This document shows positions 1 through 9,914 of a stretch of DNA of 64,000 nt, in pieces (the first letter of the stretch is position 1; the number at the start of each line of letters is the position of its first letter). Source of the DNA: an uncultured Lachnospiraceae bacterium (GTDB taxonomy: Bacteria; Bacillota; Clostridia; Lachnospirales; Lachnospiraceae); the NCBI GenBank assembly GCA_948470335.1, contig CAOKOL010000002.1:62001-126000 (forward strand), given 5' to 3'. The translations under genes and the position numbers were made by a program. The notes under the pieces were generated by a model, which was not told where the DNA came from, made no database searches, and was given only the letters and a program-made list of their open reading frames with translations.

Positions 1-181
1 CCTCCTTCCTGCCCAGAGAAAGCACCTTCCGGGCCAGATCCAGAGAGCTTTCCCCCTGTGCCCCGGTGCGGATAATCACCGCCAGTAATTCTGCGTCTGA
101 CAGGGCCTCCGGGCCTCTTTCCAGACATCTTTCGTAGGGACGTTCCTGTACAGGCAATTCTTTCATACTATAATGTGACAT
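1..181 (-). CDS. radC: RadC family protein, N-terminal part (cut by window edge)
   Basis: The first 60 residues match the start of the RadC/UPF0758 family: the [16 protein letters not shown] segment followed by [15 protein letters not shown] is the conserved N-terminal helical region that precedes the JAB-type metalloprotease-like domain, which lies outside the window. I chose the ATG at 179-181 because a GAGGG sequence lies about 10 nt upstream; the later in-frame ATG at 164-166 has no ribosome binding site. It is the last visible gene of the mutS-mutL-miaA run and follows the DUF4321 gene by 44 bp. The biochemical role of RadC is unsettled despite the historical DNA repair name. Confidence 0.9.
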   Translation of the reverse strand, partial: MSHYSMKELPVQERPYERCLERGPEALSDAELLAVIIRTGAQGESSLDLARKVLSLGRKE

Positions 182-225
182 CTATGATTTTCCCTCAGGT
201 AAATCCCCAAACACTTTTCGGGCCG

Positions 226-480
226 TTACAGCAGCCTGTAGGCCAGCAATGCGGCGCCCACGCCCAGTATGCCGGCTACGCTGATTCTGATCGTCAGTCC
301 GAAGGTCAGCGCCACTACCCCCAGGTCTAAAACCAGCGGGGAGGAAAGGCCAAAGGTCTGCCCGTAATCCAGCCAGCCGAAAGCTCCCGTACCTCCGGCC
401 AGGGATCCGATAAAACCGCCCAGAACCACTCCGCACAGCAGCAGAATCAACAATGCGGCCGTGCCATGTGATTTTTTCAT
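226..480 (-). CDS. DUF4321 small membrane protein
   Basis: An 84-residue protein with a hydrophobic N-terminal segment (about residues 7-30), the motif YGQTFGLSSPLVLDLGV (about residues 39-55) and a second hydrophobic stretch at the C-terminus. The TFGLSSPLVLDL motif is characteristic of DUF4321, a family of small two-helix membrane proteins that in Clostridia commonly sits directly upstream of radC, as it does here. Function is unknown. It probably belongs to the same transcript as radC, with a 44 bp gap; the gap from the upstream PLP enzyme is 113 bp. Confidence 0.85.
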   Translation of the reverse strand: MKKSHGTAALLILLLCGVVLGGFIGSLAGGTGAFGWLDYGQTFGLSSPLVLDLGVVALTFGLTIRISVAGILGVGAALLAYRLL

Positions 481-593
481 ATTCCAATATCCCTTTCTCT
501 CAACTCCATCATTCTAACACACAATTTTCCTGATGTACATATATCTGCCATCAATTAAGAAAATTTTAATAACAGGTCTGTCCTGCGTATCGT

Positions 594-1874
594 TCAGATC
601 AGCCCCTTATCCGCCATTCTCTGCAGCGCTGTCAGGATGCCGAATCTGCCGTGATTCCAGGTCAGGCCGCCCTGAAAAAACACGGTGTAAGGCGGACGCA
701 GAGGACCGTCCGCACTCAGTTCTATGGAAGACCCCTGCATAAAAGCGCCGGCTGCCATGATTACTTCGGAATCATAGCCCGGCATCGCCCACGGCTCCGG
801 ATACACATAACTGTCCACCGGCGCGGCGGCCTGGATTCCCTCACAAAACGCAATCAGCCCCTCCGGACTGTTCAGCTCCACCGCCTGAATAATATCATGC
901 CGGCTGACGCTGCCGTCAGGAATCACCGTAAATCCCAGCTCCTCGAATATATTGGCGGCAAAGACAGCGGCTTTCAGCGCTCCTGCCGTCACCACCGGCG
1001 CCAGAAAAAAGCCCTGAAAAAAAGTCTGGTTCAGTCCCAGGCTGGCGCCCACCTCTTTTCCCAGTCCCGGTGATGTCAGGCGGTAGGCACATCGTTCAAT
1101 CAGCTCTTTTTTCCCGGCGATATAGCCGCCCACCGGCGCCAGTCCCCCGCCGGGATTTTTAATCAGAGAGCCTACGATCATATCCGCACCCACCTGGGAG
1201 GGCTCTTTTTCCTCCACAAATTCGCCGTAACAGTTGTCCACCATGCAGATCACGTCCGGCTTGATTTCTTTAATAAAACGGATCAGCTCCCCGATACGGT
1301 CCACCGACAGCGTAGGTCTGGACGCATATCCTTTGGAACGCTGAATCGTCACCATCCGGGTATTGGGGCGCAAAGCCTGGCGGATCCCGTCATAATCAAA
1401 GCCGCCGTCAGAAAGCAGCTCCACCTGACGGTAGGAAATGCCGAACTCTTTCAAAGAGCAGGCAGAATCCCTGATGCCGATGACTTCCTCCAGCGTATCG
1501 TAAGGTTTCCCCACCGGCGACAGCAGTTCATCCCCCGGCCTCAGAATGGCGGACAGAGCCACATGAAGGGCATGGGTGCCGCAGGTCAGCTGCGCCCGCA
1601 CCAGCGCGTCTTCGCAGCCAAATACGTTCGCATATACCTGCTCCAGCGTATCCCGCCCGTCGTCATTGTAGCCGTAGCCGGTGGAGGAAGCAAAATGCCC
1701 TGCATTCACCCGGCATTCCCGCATCGCCCGCAGTACTTTCATCTGATTGTATTCCGCCCGCTCGTCAATGGCCCGAAAACGACCGGACAGCTTTTCTTCC
1801 GTCCGCTCTCCGATCTCAATCACTTTTTCACTTAATCCCATCTCCCGGTACAGCGCTCTCAACTTATCCCGCAT
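594..1874 (-). CDS. YnbB-type PLP-dependent enzyme (methionine gamma-lyase/aluminum resistance family)
   Basis: A 426-residue fold-type I PLP enzyme. The predicted Schiff-base lysine is K239 in GSLIKNPGGGLAPVGG and the cofactor-binding aspartate is in MVDNCYGEFVE (about 211-221). The N-terminal stretch with HFASSTGYGYNDDGRDTLE is diagnostic of the Met_gamma_lyase Pfam family, called YnbB in Bacillus. The true substrate is not known; the label aluminum resistance is historical. The gene overlaps the miaA stop by 16 bp, as in many Firmicutes where ynbB follows miaA. The ATG has an AAAGGA site about 10 nt upstream. Confidence 0.9.
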   Translation of the reverse strand: MRDKLRALYREMGLSEKVIEIGERTEEKLSGRFRAIDERAEYNQMKVLRAMRECRVNAGHFASSTGYGYNDDGRDTLEQVYANVFGCEDALVRAQLTCGTHALHVALSAILRPGDELLSPVGKPYDTLEEVIGIRDSACSLKEFGISYRQVELLSDGGFDYDGIRQALRPNTRMVTIQRSKGYASRPTLSVDRIGELIRFIKEIKPDVICMVDNCYGEFVEEKEPSQVGADMIVGSLIKNPGGGLAPVGGYIAGKKELIERCAYRLTSPGLGKEVGASLGLNQTFFQGFFLAPVVTAGALKAAVFAANIFEELGFTVIPDGSVSRHDIIQAVELNSPEGLIAFCEGIQAAAPVDSYVYPEPWAMPGYDSEVIMAAGAFMQGSSIELSADGPLRPPYTVFFQGGLTWNHGRFGILTALQRMADKGLI

Positions 1875-2842
1875 CTTAGTTCAATCCTTTCCAGCATCTC
1901 TTTCAGCAGCTCCTCCTGCCCGGAATACGCTTCCCTGTTCAGCCAGATCACATCCCGCTCCCGCCGAAACCAGGTTAGCTGCCGCTTGGCAAACCGGCGG
2001 GTATCCCGTTTCAGAAGCGCTGCCGCCTCATCAAAGGTCGTCTCCCCCTGCAGATAATCCAGCATCTCCTTATATCCCAGTCCCTGCATGGAGGTCATGC
2101 CTTTTCTGCAGCCCATAGCGCGAAGTCTTTCCACTTCCTCCACCAGTCCCTGTGCCAGCATCTGATCGACCCGCAGATCAATCCGCTCATAAAGTCCGGC
2201 CCGGTCCATGGTCAATACAAAATAGGCAAACCTGTAGGGAGACTCCCGCATGCGCTGTTCTTGATTATATAAGGAAAATCTGCGTCCTGTCAGATGTATA
2301 TATTCCAGTGCCCGGATCACCCGCTTCCGGTTATTCGGATGGTTCTCGGCGGCGTATTCCGGATCCTGCTCTTTCAGCAGGTCATACAGATACTGATTTC
2401 CCTTTTCCTCCGCCAACGCTTCCAGACTTTTTCGATAACCGCCTTCCCCGCCCGTCTCCTCCGGCTGGGTAAAGTCGATTCCGTATAACAGAGCCTGGAT
2501 ATAAAATCCGGTTCCGCCCACTACCAGAGGGACATGTCCTCTGCCGTAAATCTGCTCCATGGCTTCCTCTGCCATAGACTGGAATCTGACCACGTTAAAT
2601 TCTTCCCTGGGGTCTAACACATCAATCAGATGATGGGGAACCCCCTCCGTCTCCAATGGCCGGATCTTTGCCGAACCGATATCCATCCCCCGGTATACCT
2701 GCATGGAATCCGCACTGATAATCTCTCCGCCGACAGCCTTTGCCAAGGCAATCGAAAGCTGAGTCTTGCCCGCCGCCGTGGGACCGGTCAGGATAATCAG
2801 CGGACGTTTTTCGTTTTTTGTTAAATCTGTCACAGTTTCCAT
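1859..2842 (-). CDS. miaA: tRNA dimethylallyltransferase
   Basis: MiaA transfers a dimethylallyl group from DMAPP to N6 of A37 in tRNAs that read UNN codons. The 327-residue protein has the P-loop GPTAAGKT at residues 20-27, the conserved SADSMQVYRGMDIGSAK and PHHLIDVLDP segments, and the GGTGFYIQALL motif, all family signatures. Its length is normal. It starts 27 bp after mutL with GGAG about 8 nt upstream of the ATG, and overlaps the following PLP enzyme gene. Confidence 0.97.
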   Translation of the reverse strand: METVTDLTKNEKRPLIILTGPTAAGKTQLSIALAKAVGGEIISADSMQVYRGMDIGSAKIRPLETEGVPHHLIDVLDPREEFNVVRFQSMAEEAMEQIYGRGHVPLVVGGTGFYIQALLYGIDFTQPEETGGEGGYRKSLEALAEEKGNQYLYDLLKEQDPEYAAENHPNNRKRVIRALEYIHLTGRRFSLYNQEQRMRESPYRFAYFVLTMDRAGLYERIDLRVDQMLAQGLVEEVERLRAMGCRKGMTSMQGLGYKEMLDYLQGETTFDEAAALLKRDTRRFAKRQLTWFRRERDVIWLNREAYSGQEELLKEMLERIELRCGIS

Positions 2843-2869
2843 TTTCTGTCTCCGCCAACTGATTTTCTG

Positions 2870-4789
2870 CTATGAGATCACTCTCTTAAATTTCTTCTCC
2901 AGTTCATACCGGGTCATTTTGATAATCACAGGACGGCCGTGGGGACAGGTGTAAGGATTTTCCAGTCCCATCAGTTGTTCCAAAAGAACTTCCATCTCTT
3001 TCCGGCTGATCTGCTGATTTCCCTTGATCGCCCCTTTACAGGAGCAGGCCGCTATCTGTTCATAAACCGCATCCGCCTCCCGGCTGCCCCGCATCTGCGA
3101 CAGTCCGTCAATGATCTCCCGCAGCAGTTTCCGGCTGTCGATCCGGTACAGCTCCATCGGCATGGCATATACCGCATACTCGGATCCGCCGAAGGGCTCT
3201 ATCTCAAACCCGGCATTCTTTAAAAATGTGCCGTACTCTTTCAGCAGCAGCTCCTCCGAAGCCGACAATGTAAACACAAAGGGCGGATTCATCTGCTGTG
3301 CAACGACGGCACTTTCCCGAAACACTTTTCTTAATTTCTCAAACAGTACTTTTTCATGGGCCGCATGCTGGTCGACGATCAGAAAAGTATCCTGATACTG
3401 AATCAGCCAGTAGGTCCGGAACAACTGACCGATTATCTGATATTCATCGGAAAAATGTTTTTGCAGCAGCTTTTCCTCAAATAGCTCCTGCTGCTTCACC
3501 TCCGTTGGCACAGGCGTGTGCTCCAGCGCATAGGAAGGCGTCTCCCGGACATGCTCTCTCTGTCTTTTTTCATCGCTTTGGGGAGGTTCGTCACGCTGCG
3601 CCGGGACATCATCCTGTTTCCGGACATACGCCGGAGGCTGACCGCTGTCCCTGACCTTGGCATTGCTCTGAGCGCAGTCCTCTTTTTGCAGTTCTGTTTT
3701 CTTTTCTTCCTGCATCCGCCTCTTTTCAAAAGGCTCTGCCCCTCTTGGCGCAGCGGCAGAAGCTTTTTTCTTTTCTTCCGCCCCCACCGAAAATGACGGT
3801 ATCATTTCCTCACTTTTCAGCGCTGCAGATACCGCTTCCGTCACTTCCTGATAAAGCTGCTCTCCCTGCTGAAAACGAATCTCCATTTTGGAGGGATGTA
3901 CATTCACATCAATATAAGCGGGGTCAATTTTCAGATGAAGCACACAGAACGGATACTTATGCTGCATCATAATGCCATGAAAGGCGTCTTCCAGCGCTTT
4001 TCCGATGATATGACTCTTAATATATCTTCCGTTTATAAAATAATTTTCCCAGGACCGGTTTCCTTTCGATACCGCAGGCTTCCCCACATATCCCTCTATC
4101 CGGCCGCAGAACAGTTCCCGGTTTACAGGAACCAGTTCCCTGGTAATCTCTCTGCCGTATATTCCATAAATAATATCTTTTAAATTGTGATTTCCCGCCG
4201 TATGCAGCTTTGTCTGATTATTCACAATCAGCCGCAGGGAAATCTCCGGATGAGACAGCGCCATCCGCTGCATCAAATCGCTGATATAACCGCCTTCCGT
4301 TGCAGGCGATTTCAAAAACTTTTTCCTGGCCGGCGTATGGTAAAACAGGTTGTGAACCAGAAACGTGGTGCCCTCCGGAGCGCCCACCTCCTCCAGCCGT
4401 TTTTCTTCCCCGCCCTCAATCACATACCGAAAGCCGGTAAGGCTGTCCGCCGTTTTGCTGATCAGCTCCACCTGCGCCACGGCGGCGATGCTGGATAATG
4501 CCTCTCCCCGAAACCCCAGGCTCTTCACCGTCAGCAGGTCTTCCGCCGACTGAATCTTACTGGTCGTATGGCGCTGAAACGCCAGCGGGATCTCCTCTCC
4601 CCGGATGCCGCACCCGTTGTCGGTGATCCGGATCAGAGAGATGCCGCCCTCCCTGATCTCCACGGTAATGGCGGTAGCCCCCGCGTCTATGGAATTTTCC
4701 AGAAGCTCCTTTACCACGGAAGACGGCCGGTCGATCACCTCTCCCGCCGCAATCTGGTTAATTGTATTCTGATCTAATTTTAAAATCAT
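2870..4789 (-). CDS. mutL: DNA mismatch repair protein MutL
   Basis: A 639-residue protein with the N-terminal GHKL ATPase motifs ELLENSIDAGA, DNGCGI and GFRGEALSSI in the first about 105 residues, a charged low-complexity linker at about 330-450, and a C-terminal dimerisation domain. The C-terminus carries DQHAAHEKVLFE, the metal-binding endonuclease motif of MutL proteins from organisms without MutH, plus ACSCKGAIK and CPHGRPV zinc-site motifs. It should therefore nick the daughter strand itself. It begins 7 bp after the mutS stop; these two are almost certainly cotranscribed. Confidence 0.97.
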   Translation of the reverse strand: MILKLDQNTINQIAAGEVIDRPSSVVKELLENSIDAGATAITVEIREGGISLIRITDNGCGIRGEEIPLAFQRHTTSKIQSAEDLLTVKSLGFRGEALSSIAAVAQVELISKTADSLTGFRYVIEGGEEKRLEEVGAPEGTTFLVHNLFYHTPARKKFLKSPATEGGYISDLMQRMALSHPEISLRLIVNNQTKLHTAGNHNLKDIIYGIYGREITRELVPVNRELFCGRIEGYVGKPAVSKGNRSWENYFINGRYIKSHIIGKALEDAFHGIMMQHKYPFCVLHLKIDPAYIDVNVHPSKMEIRFQQGEQLYQEVTEAVSAALKSEEMIPSFSVGAEEKKKASAAAPRGAEPFEKRRMQEEKKTELQKEDCAQSNAKVRDSGQPPAYVRKQDDVPAQRDEPPQSDEKRQREHVRETPSYALEHTPVPTEVKQQELFEEKLLQKHFSDEYQIIGQLFRTYWLIQYQDTFLIVDQHAAHEKVLFEKLRKVFRESAVVAQQMNPPFVFTLSASEELLLKEYGTFLKNAGFEIEPFGGSEYAVYAMPMELYRIDSRKLLREIIDGLSQMRGSREADAVYEQIAACSCKGAIKGNQQISRKEMEVLLEQLMGLENPYTCPHGRPVIIKMTRYELEKKFKRVIS

Positions 4790-4796
4790 ATGTTCT

Positions 4797-7445
4797 TTAC
4801 ACCCGATTCTTTAACATCGCCTGCATCCGATACAGCGTGTTCAGCGCATCAATCGGTGTCATCCGCCCCAGATCCATCTCCATCAGTTCTTTGATAATAT
4901 CGTCTTCCCGCACCGTATCAAACAAAGTCAGTTGCGTCAGCTCCAGTTCGTCGGGCTTGACGACGGTTTTCTTTTTCTGGCCGGAAGCGGCAGCCACCTC
5001 ACAGGCCATAACCGTGATATCCGCCGTAATCAGCTCCTGTAAAATTTCCTTGGCCCGTCCGATCACCGGATCCGGCACCCCGGCCAGCTTGGCTACCTGA
5101 ATGCCGTAGCTTTTATCGGCCCCGCCCCGGACGATTTTTCTCAGGAATACGATGTCGTCTCCCCGTTCTTTGACGGCGATACAGTAATTGTTCACGCCGT
5201 TTAACGAGCCTTCCAGCTCCGTCAGCTCATGGTAATGGGTGGCAAACAGCGTCTTCGCCCCCAGCACTCTCGTATTGCTGATATACTCGATCACCGACCA
5301 GGCAATGCTCAGGCCGTCAAAGGTACTGGTGCCTCTGCCGATCTCATCCAGAATCAGCAGGCTGTTTCTCGTGGCATTGCGCAGGATATTGGCCACCTCT
5401 GTCATCTCCACCATAAAGGTGCTCTGGCCGGAAGCCAGATCATCGGAAGCGCCTACCCTGGTAAAAATCCGGTCGCAGATACAGATATTGGCGCTCTGGG
5501 CCGGTACAAAGCTGCCGATCTGGGCCATCAGCACAATCAGCGCCGCCTGGCGCATATAAGTGGATTTTCCCGCCATATTCGGTCCGGTGATAATAGAGAC
5601 GCGGTTCTTCCCATTATCCAGACAGGTATCGTTTTCCACAAACATCTCGCCCTGCAGCATTTTTTCCACCACGGGATGACGGCCGTTCCGAATGTCGATG
5701 ATTCCTTTTTCATTGATCTTCGGCCGGACATACTGGTTCTGGTCCGCAGTCTTTGCCAGAGAGACACAGACATCTGCTTTTGCGATGGCTTTCGCGCTGT
5801 TCTGAACCCGCACCACCTCTTTTGCGATCTTCTGCCGGATCTGACAGAACAGATCATATTCCAGGGCAAACAGCTTGTCCTCCGCCCCCAGAATCACTTC
5901 CTCCAGTTTCCGCAGTTCTTCCGTGGTATAGCGCTCCGCATTGGTCAGCGTCTGCTTGCGGATATAGTAATCCGGAACCTGGTTTTTAAAGGAGTTGGTC
6001 ACTTCCAGATAATAACCGAACACCTTGTTGTATTTAATCCGGAGATTTTTAATTCCGGTCTTTTCCTTTTCCTCGGTTTCCAGCCGGGTCAGCCACCCTT
6101 TTCCTTCCGTCTTTGCCTTCCGGTACTGGTCCGCCTGCTCATCAAAGCCTTCTTTAATCAGTCCGCCCTCCCGGATCGTAATCGGCGGTTCTTCTATAAT
6201 CGAAGATTCGATCAGGGCAAACAGATCCGACAGATCGTCCAGCTCCTCACAGGTTTCCTTTAACAGATCGCACTGAAATTCTTTTAACAGATTTTTGATG
6301 TGGGGCAGCATGGAGAGAGAATTTTTAAAAGAAATCAGATCTCTGGGATTCGCCGTCTGGTTGACGATGCGGCTGGTCAGCCGCTCCATGTCATAGATGG
6401 GGCGCAGATATTCCGCCAGTTCCTCCCGCAGCATAAAATTCTGATTCAGCTCCTCCAGGGCGTCCTGCCGGCGCACAATCTCCTGCCGGTCGATTAACGG
6501 CTGCTCGATATATCCCCGCAGCATTCTCGCCCCCATGGCCGTACAGGTCTTGTCAAGCACCCACAGAAGGGACCCCCGCTTATTCTTCTCCCGCAGCGTC
6601 TCGGTCAGTTCCAGATTCCGCCTTGTGGAAGTATCAATAATCATATAGCGGCCGGTCTGATACGGGTGAATCGACGTCAACTGGGCCACGTCATTTTTCT
6701 GCGTCTCATACAGATACTGCATCAGCGCCCCGGCCGCTATGACGCCGGTCTCATAATCCGTGATGCCAAGCCCCTCCAGCCGGCTCACATGAAAATGGTC
6801 CAGCAGAATATTCCTGCATCTGCCATCGTCAAAATAATAATTTTCCAGAGAAGACAGTGCGACAGACAGCCTGTTTTTCAGATCGCCGATATCAATGCCG
6901 CTCATGAAAAAAGCCTCGTTGCAGATCATCTCCGAGGGCATTACCCGGTTGATCTCATCCAGCAGAGTGCGCAGGTCTTCCACTTCCGTGACAAAAAAAT
7001 CACCGGTGGAAATATCTGCCGTGGCGATGCCAAAAGACCGCCCCAGATACACCACGCCCATCAGATAATTGTGCTTTCCTTCTTCAAGGGCCTGGCTGTT
7101 CAGAATCGTCCCCGGCGTCACTACCCGGATTACTTCCCGTCTGACCAGCCCTTTTGCCTGTTTGGGATCTTCCATCTGCTCGGCCACAGCCACCTTATAG
7201 CCCTTCTGCACCAGCCGGCTTAAATAAGTATCCGCCGCATGATGAGGGACGCCGCACATGGGCGCCCGCTCAGGAAGACCGCATTCTTTTCCGGTCAGGG
7301 TAAGTTCCAGTTCTTTGGAGACCGTCTGCGCATCCTCAAAAAACATCTCATAAAAATCGCCCAGACGATAAAATAAAATACAGTCCGGGTACTGTTCTTT
7401 CGTTGCAACATACTGCTGCATCATTGGTGATAACGTATTAGCCAA
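4797..7445 (-). CDS. mutS: DNA mismatch repair protein MutS
   Basis: An 882-residue mismatch-recognition ATPase of normal length. The N-terminus has YPDCILFYRLGDFYEMF, containing the Phe-x-Glu element that stacks on the mispair. The C-terminal ABC-type ATPase has Walker A GPNMAGKST at 621-629, Walker B LLILDEIGRG near 697-705 and the FATHYHEL histidine segment. The start is a TTG at 7443-7445, chosen because AGGAGAG lies 9 nt upstream and the protein then begins in the usual place. It starts 5 bp after the GH25 gene. Confidence 0.97.
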   Translation of the reverse strand: MANTLSPMMQQYVATKEQYPDCILFYRLGDFYEMFFEDAQTVSKELELTLTGKECGLPERAPMCGVPHHAADTYLSRLVQKGYKVAVAEQMEDPKQAKGLVRREVIRVVTPGTILNSQALEEGKHNYLMGVVYLGRSFGIATADISTGDFFVTEVEDLRTLLDEINRVMPSEMICNEAFFMSGIDIGDLKNRLSVALSSLENYYFDDGRCRNILLDHFHVSRLEGLGITDYETGVIAAGALMQYLYETQKNDVAQLTSIHPYQTGRYMIIDTSTRRNLELTETLREKNKRGSLLWVLDKTCTAMGARMLRGYIEQPLIDRQEIVRRQDALEELNQNFMLREELAEYLRPIYDMERLTSRIVNQTANPRDLISFKNSLSMLPHIKNLLKEFQCDLLKETCEELDDLSDLFALIESSIIEEPPITIREGGLIKEGFDEQADQYRKAKTEGKGWLTRLETEEKEKTGIKNLRIKYNKVFGYYLEVTNSFKNQVPDYYIRKQTLTNAERYTTEELRKLEEVILGAEDKLFALEYDLFCQIRQKIAKEVVRVQNSAKAIAKADVCVSLAKTADQNQYVRPKINEKGIIDIRNGRHPVVEKMLQGEMFVENDTCLDNGKNRVSIITGPNMAGKSTYMRQAALIVLMAQIGSFVPAQSANICICDRIFTRVGASDDLASGQSTFMVEMTEVANILRNATRNSLLILDEIGRGTSTFDGLSIAWSVIEYISNTRVLGAKTLFATHYHELTELEGSLNGVNNYCIAVKERGDDIVFLRKIVRGGADKSYGIQVAKLAGVPDPVIGRAKEILQELITADITVMACEVAAASGQKKKTVVKPDELELTQLTLFDTVREDDIIKELMEMDLGRMTPIDALNTLYRMQAMLKNRV

Positions 7446-7450
7446 AACGA

Positions 7451-8530
7451 TTACTCTCCTGCTGTTTCCTCTCCGGGCGCAGAAACCCTTTCCTTCTTTT
7501 CGGATTCTCCTTCTTCGGATTCCGTTTCTCCGGACTTCTGTTCTCCGGATTTTTCTTCTTCGGTGTTCTGCTCTCTGGGCTCAATATAGAGATCCAGTGA
7601 CACATTTGTGCCAATCCCGTCTACCGTTCCCTCCGCCGTATACTGCCACAGCCTGAAATCATAGGGAATGCTGGGTTTCGCTTCTTCTTCGGCATACCAC
7701 AGACCGTACTCTTTCAGTTCTGACAGATTATACCGTAGCAGCGCCGTTTTCTTGCTTGCATAGTAAGCGGCTTCATAGCCCTCCGCCTCGACGATCCGGC
7801 AGAATACCGCCGCGTTTTCCGTCATGGCGGAAGCGGAAAGCTTCTGGGTCCTGGAACCCTTTTCACTGACAATTTCCAGATCATAGGCCACCGGCATCGT
7901 AATCGAATAGCTTGACAGCATCGACAGCACCGTTTCCGCTTCCCGTTTGGCTTCCTGCACATTGACCGCCTGAGAGAAAAAATATACGCCTACTTCCAGT
8001 CCGGCTGCCAGAGCCCCGTTGATATTTTCCGTGAACTGGTCGTCGATCACAATATTGCCTGTGCCGTACCCTCTGTATCCCAGACGGATCATGGCAAAAT
8101 CAATGCCGTCCGCTTTCACCTTCTCCCAGTCGATCTCTCCCTGGAAATAAGACACGTCCACGCCTATTTTGGAACGGAATTCTTCGGTGTCGTAAGAAAG
8201 ACGCCGGTTATTGTCAGACAGCCTGTCCCAGTCATATGTATGGGAGCTGACGTCTGTCACAACCGGAACGGAGATCGCGCCGAGCACCGGATCCTCAAAT
8301 TCAATCCGCTCTCCCGGATTCGTTTCCTCAGCCGGCAGGCTTTCTTCCGTCTCCTCCTCTGTCACGGGAATCAGCGTCTCCATCTCGTCGATGGCAACCT
8401 CGCCGCTCTGTCCTGCTCCGTCTTTTCCGAAATAGAGGACCAGAACCACAGCCAGCGCCGTCGTCAGAATGGCTATCAGCACCGCCTCAAAAGCCAGTAT
8501 ATTTTTTCTCCCGGTTTTTCGATCATTCAT
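7451..8530 (-). CDS. GH25 family lysozyme (N,O-diacetylmuramidase), membrane-anchored
   Basis: A 359-residue protein with a short positive N-terminus, one membrane segment or uncleaved signal (about residues 11-34), an acidic linker (about 45-80) and a glycoside hydrolase family 25 domain from about residue 122. GH25 hallmarks are IGVDVSYFQGEIDW near the start of the barrel and the catalytic acids in VAYDLE (D217 and E219). It should hydrolyse peptidoglycan glycan strands outside the cell. The C-terminal 40 residues are highly charged. The ATG at 8528-8530 is preferred over one 9 nt upstream because AGGATG gives correct spacing only to it. It is the first gene of the mutS operon. Confidence 0.9.
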   Translation of the reverse strand: MNDRKTGRKNILAFEAVLIAILTTALAVVLVLYFGKDGAGQSGEVAIDEMETLIPVTEEETEESLPAEETNPGERIEFEDPVLGAISVPVVTDVSSHTYDWDRLSDNNRRLSYDTEEFRSKIGVDVSYFQGEIDWEKVKADGIDFAMIRLGYRGYGTGNIVIDDQFTENINGALAAGLEVGVYFFSQAVNVQEAKREAETVLSMLSSYSITMPVAYDLEIVSEKGSRTQKLSASAMTENAAVFCRIVEAEGYEAAYYASKKTALLRYNLSELKEYGLWYAEEEAKPSIPYDFRLWQYTAEGTVDGIGTNVSLDLYIEPREQNTEEEKSGEQKSGETESEEGESEKKERVSAPGEETAGE

Positions 8531-8621
8531 TATGCACATCCTTATCTCTGTCCGTATGCCTGACTGCCGGTCATTCTGTCAGATCGTTCCACGCGAACAT
8601 CAAATATATTCTGTATGTCAC

Positions 8622-9881
8622 TTATCCTTTGAACAGCGGGCAGAAATCAAACGTAGCAAAATAGTCTTTCGGCGTTTCCGCACGCCGGATCATCCGGATC
8701 GTACCGTCTTCCTGTTTCAGAAGCTCCGCGGAGCGCAGCTTTCCGTTGTAATTGTACCCCATGGAAAAACCGTGGGCGCCGGTATCGTGGATATAGAGAT
8801 AATCATTGACTTCGATCTCCGGCAGCATCCGGTCGATTGCAAATTTATCGCTGTTTTCGCACAGCGCCCCGGTCACGTCATATTTATGATCGCAGGGTGC
8901 GTCCTCTTTGCCCAGCACCGTAATATGGTGATAGGCGCCGTAAACGGCCGGCCGCATCAGATTTGCCGCGCAGGCGTCACAGCCGATATATTCCTTGTAA
9001 ATATGCTTCTGATGAACGGCCTGAGTCACCAGCGCCCCGTAAGGCCCCAGCATAAACCGGCCCAGTTCCGTATAGATGGCCACATCCCCAAGCCCTGCAG
9101 GAACCAGCACCCGATGATAGACCTCCTGTACGCCTTTGCCGATCTCATAAATATTGTTGGGCTGCTGATCAGGATGATAGGGAATGCCGATGCCTCCCGA
9201 CAGGTTGATAAATTCCACGCTGACACCGGTTTCTTCTTTCAGCTTTACGGCAATTTCGAACAGCACTTCCGCCAGCAGCGGATAATACTCGTTTGTCACC
9301 GTATTGCTGGCCAGAAAGGCATGCAGGCCGAAATGCTTTACGCCTTTTTCTTTTAAAATCCGGAATCCGTCGGATAACTGTTCCGCAGTAAAGCCGTATT
9401 TTGCGTCGCCGGGATTATCCATAATTCCGTTGCTCATCTGAAAAACACCGCCGGGATTATAACGGCAGCTTATCGTCTCCGGTATTCCCGCGCACTCCTC
9501 AAGAAATCGGATATGGGTAAAATCATCCAGATTTATGATTGCCCCCAGCTTTCTGGCGTAGACAAATTCCTCCGCCGGCGTGGCATTGGAGGAAAACATA
9601 ATGTCCTGTCCCCGAATGCCGACGGCGTCGGACAGCATCAGTTCCGTCATAGAAGAACAGTCGCAGCCGCAGCCATATTCATTTAAAATCTGAATCAAAA
9701 AGGGATTTGGCGTGGCTTTTACCGCAAAATATTCTTTAAATCCCGGATTCCAGGAAAACGCCTCCTTTAACTGCCGTACATTTTCCCGGATTCCTTTCTC
9801 ATCATAGATATGAAAAGGCGTCGGATATGTTTTCGTAATTTCCTTTACCTCCTCCAATGTCAGAAAAGGTTCTTTTTTCAT
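8622..9881 (-). CDS. lysA: Diaminopimelate decarboxylase-type PLP enzyme
   Basis: A 419-residue fold-type III (alanine racemase-like) decarboxylase. The PLP lysine is K55 in EYFAVKATPNP; other family signatures are the glycine-rich NLSGGIGIPY, the ELGRFMLGPYGALV segment and the substrate-site GCDACAANLMRPAVYGAYHH. It would convert meso-diaminopimelate to lysine. The motif order and size fit LysA; the related carboxynorspermidine decarboxylases are shorter and less similar. GGAGG lies 8 nt upstream of the ATG. A gap of 33 bp separates it from the upstream aminotransferase. Confidence 0.85.
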   Translation of the reverse strand: MKKEPFLTLEEVKEITKTYPTPFHIYDEKGIRENVRQLKEAFSWNPGFKEYFAVKATPNPFLIQILNEYGCGCDCSSMTELMLSDAVGIRGQDIMFSSNATPAEEFVYARKLGAIINLDDFTHIRFLEECAGIPETISCRYNPGGVFQMSNGIMDNPGDAKYGFTAEQLSDGFRILKEKGVKHFGLHAFLASNTVTNEYYPLLAEVLFEIAVKLKEETGVSVEFINLSGGIGIPYHPDQQPNNIYEIGKGVQEVYHRVLVPAGLGDVAIYTELGRFMLGPYGALVTQAVHQKHIYKEYIGCDACAANLMRPAVYGAYHHITVLGKEDAPCDHKYDVTGALCENSDKFAIDRMLPEIEVNDYLYIHDTGAHGFSMGYNYNGKLRSAELLKQEDGTIRMIRRAETPKDYFATFDFCPLFKG

Positions 9882-9914
9882 CTCGGTTTTCCTCCAGTGT
9901 CTTATATTCCGGTT

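Noticed and set aside
5229..6263. A 344-codon plus-strand frame opposite mutS
   Set aside because: mutS is unambiguous on the other strand; this is its antisense shadow.
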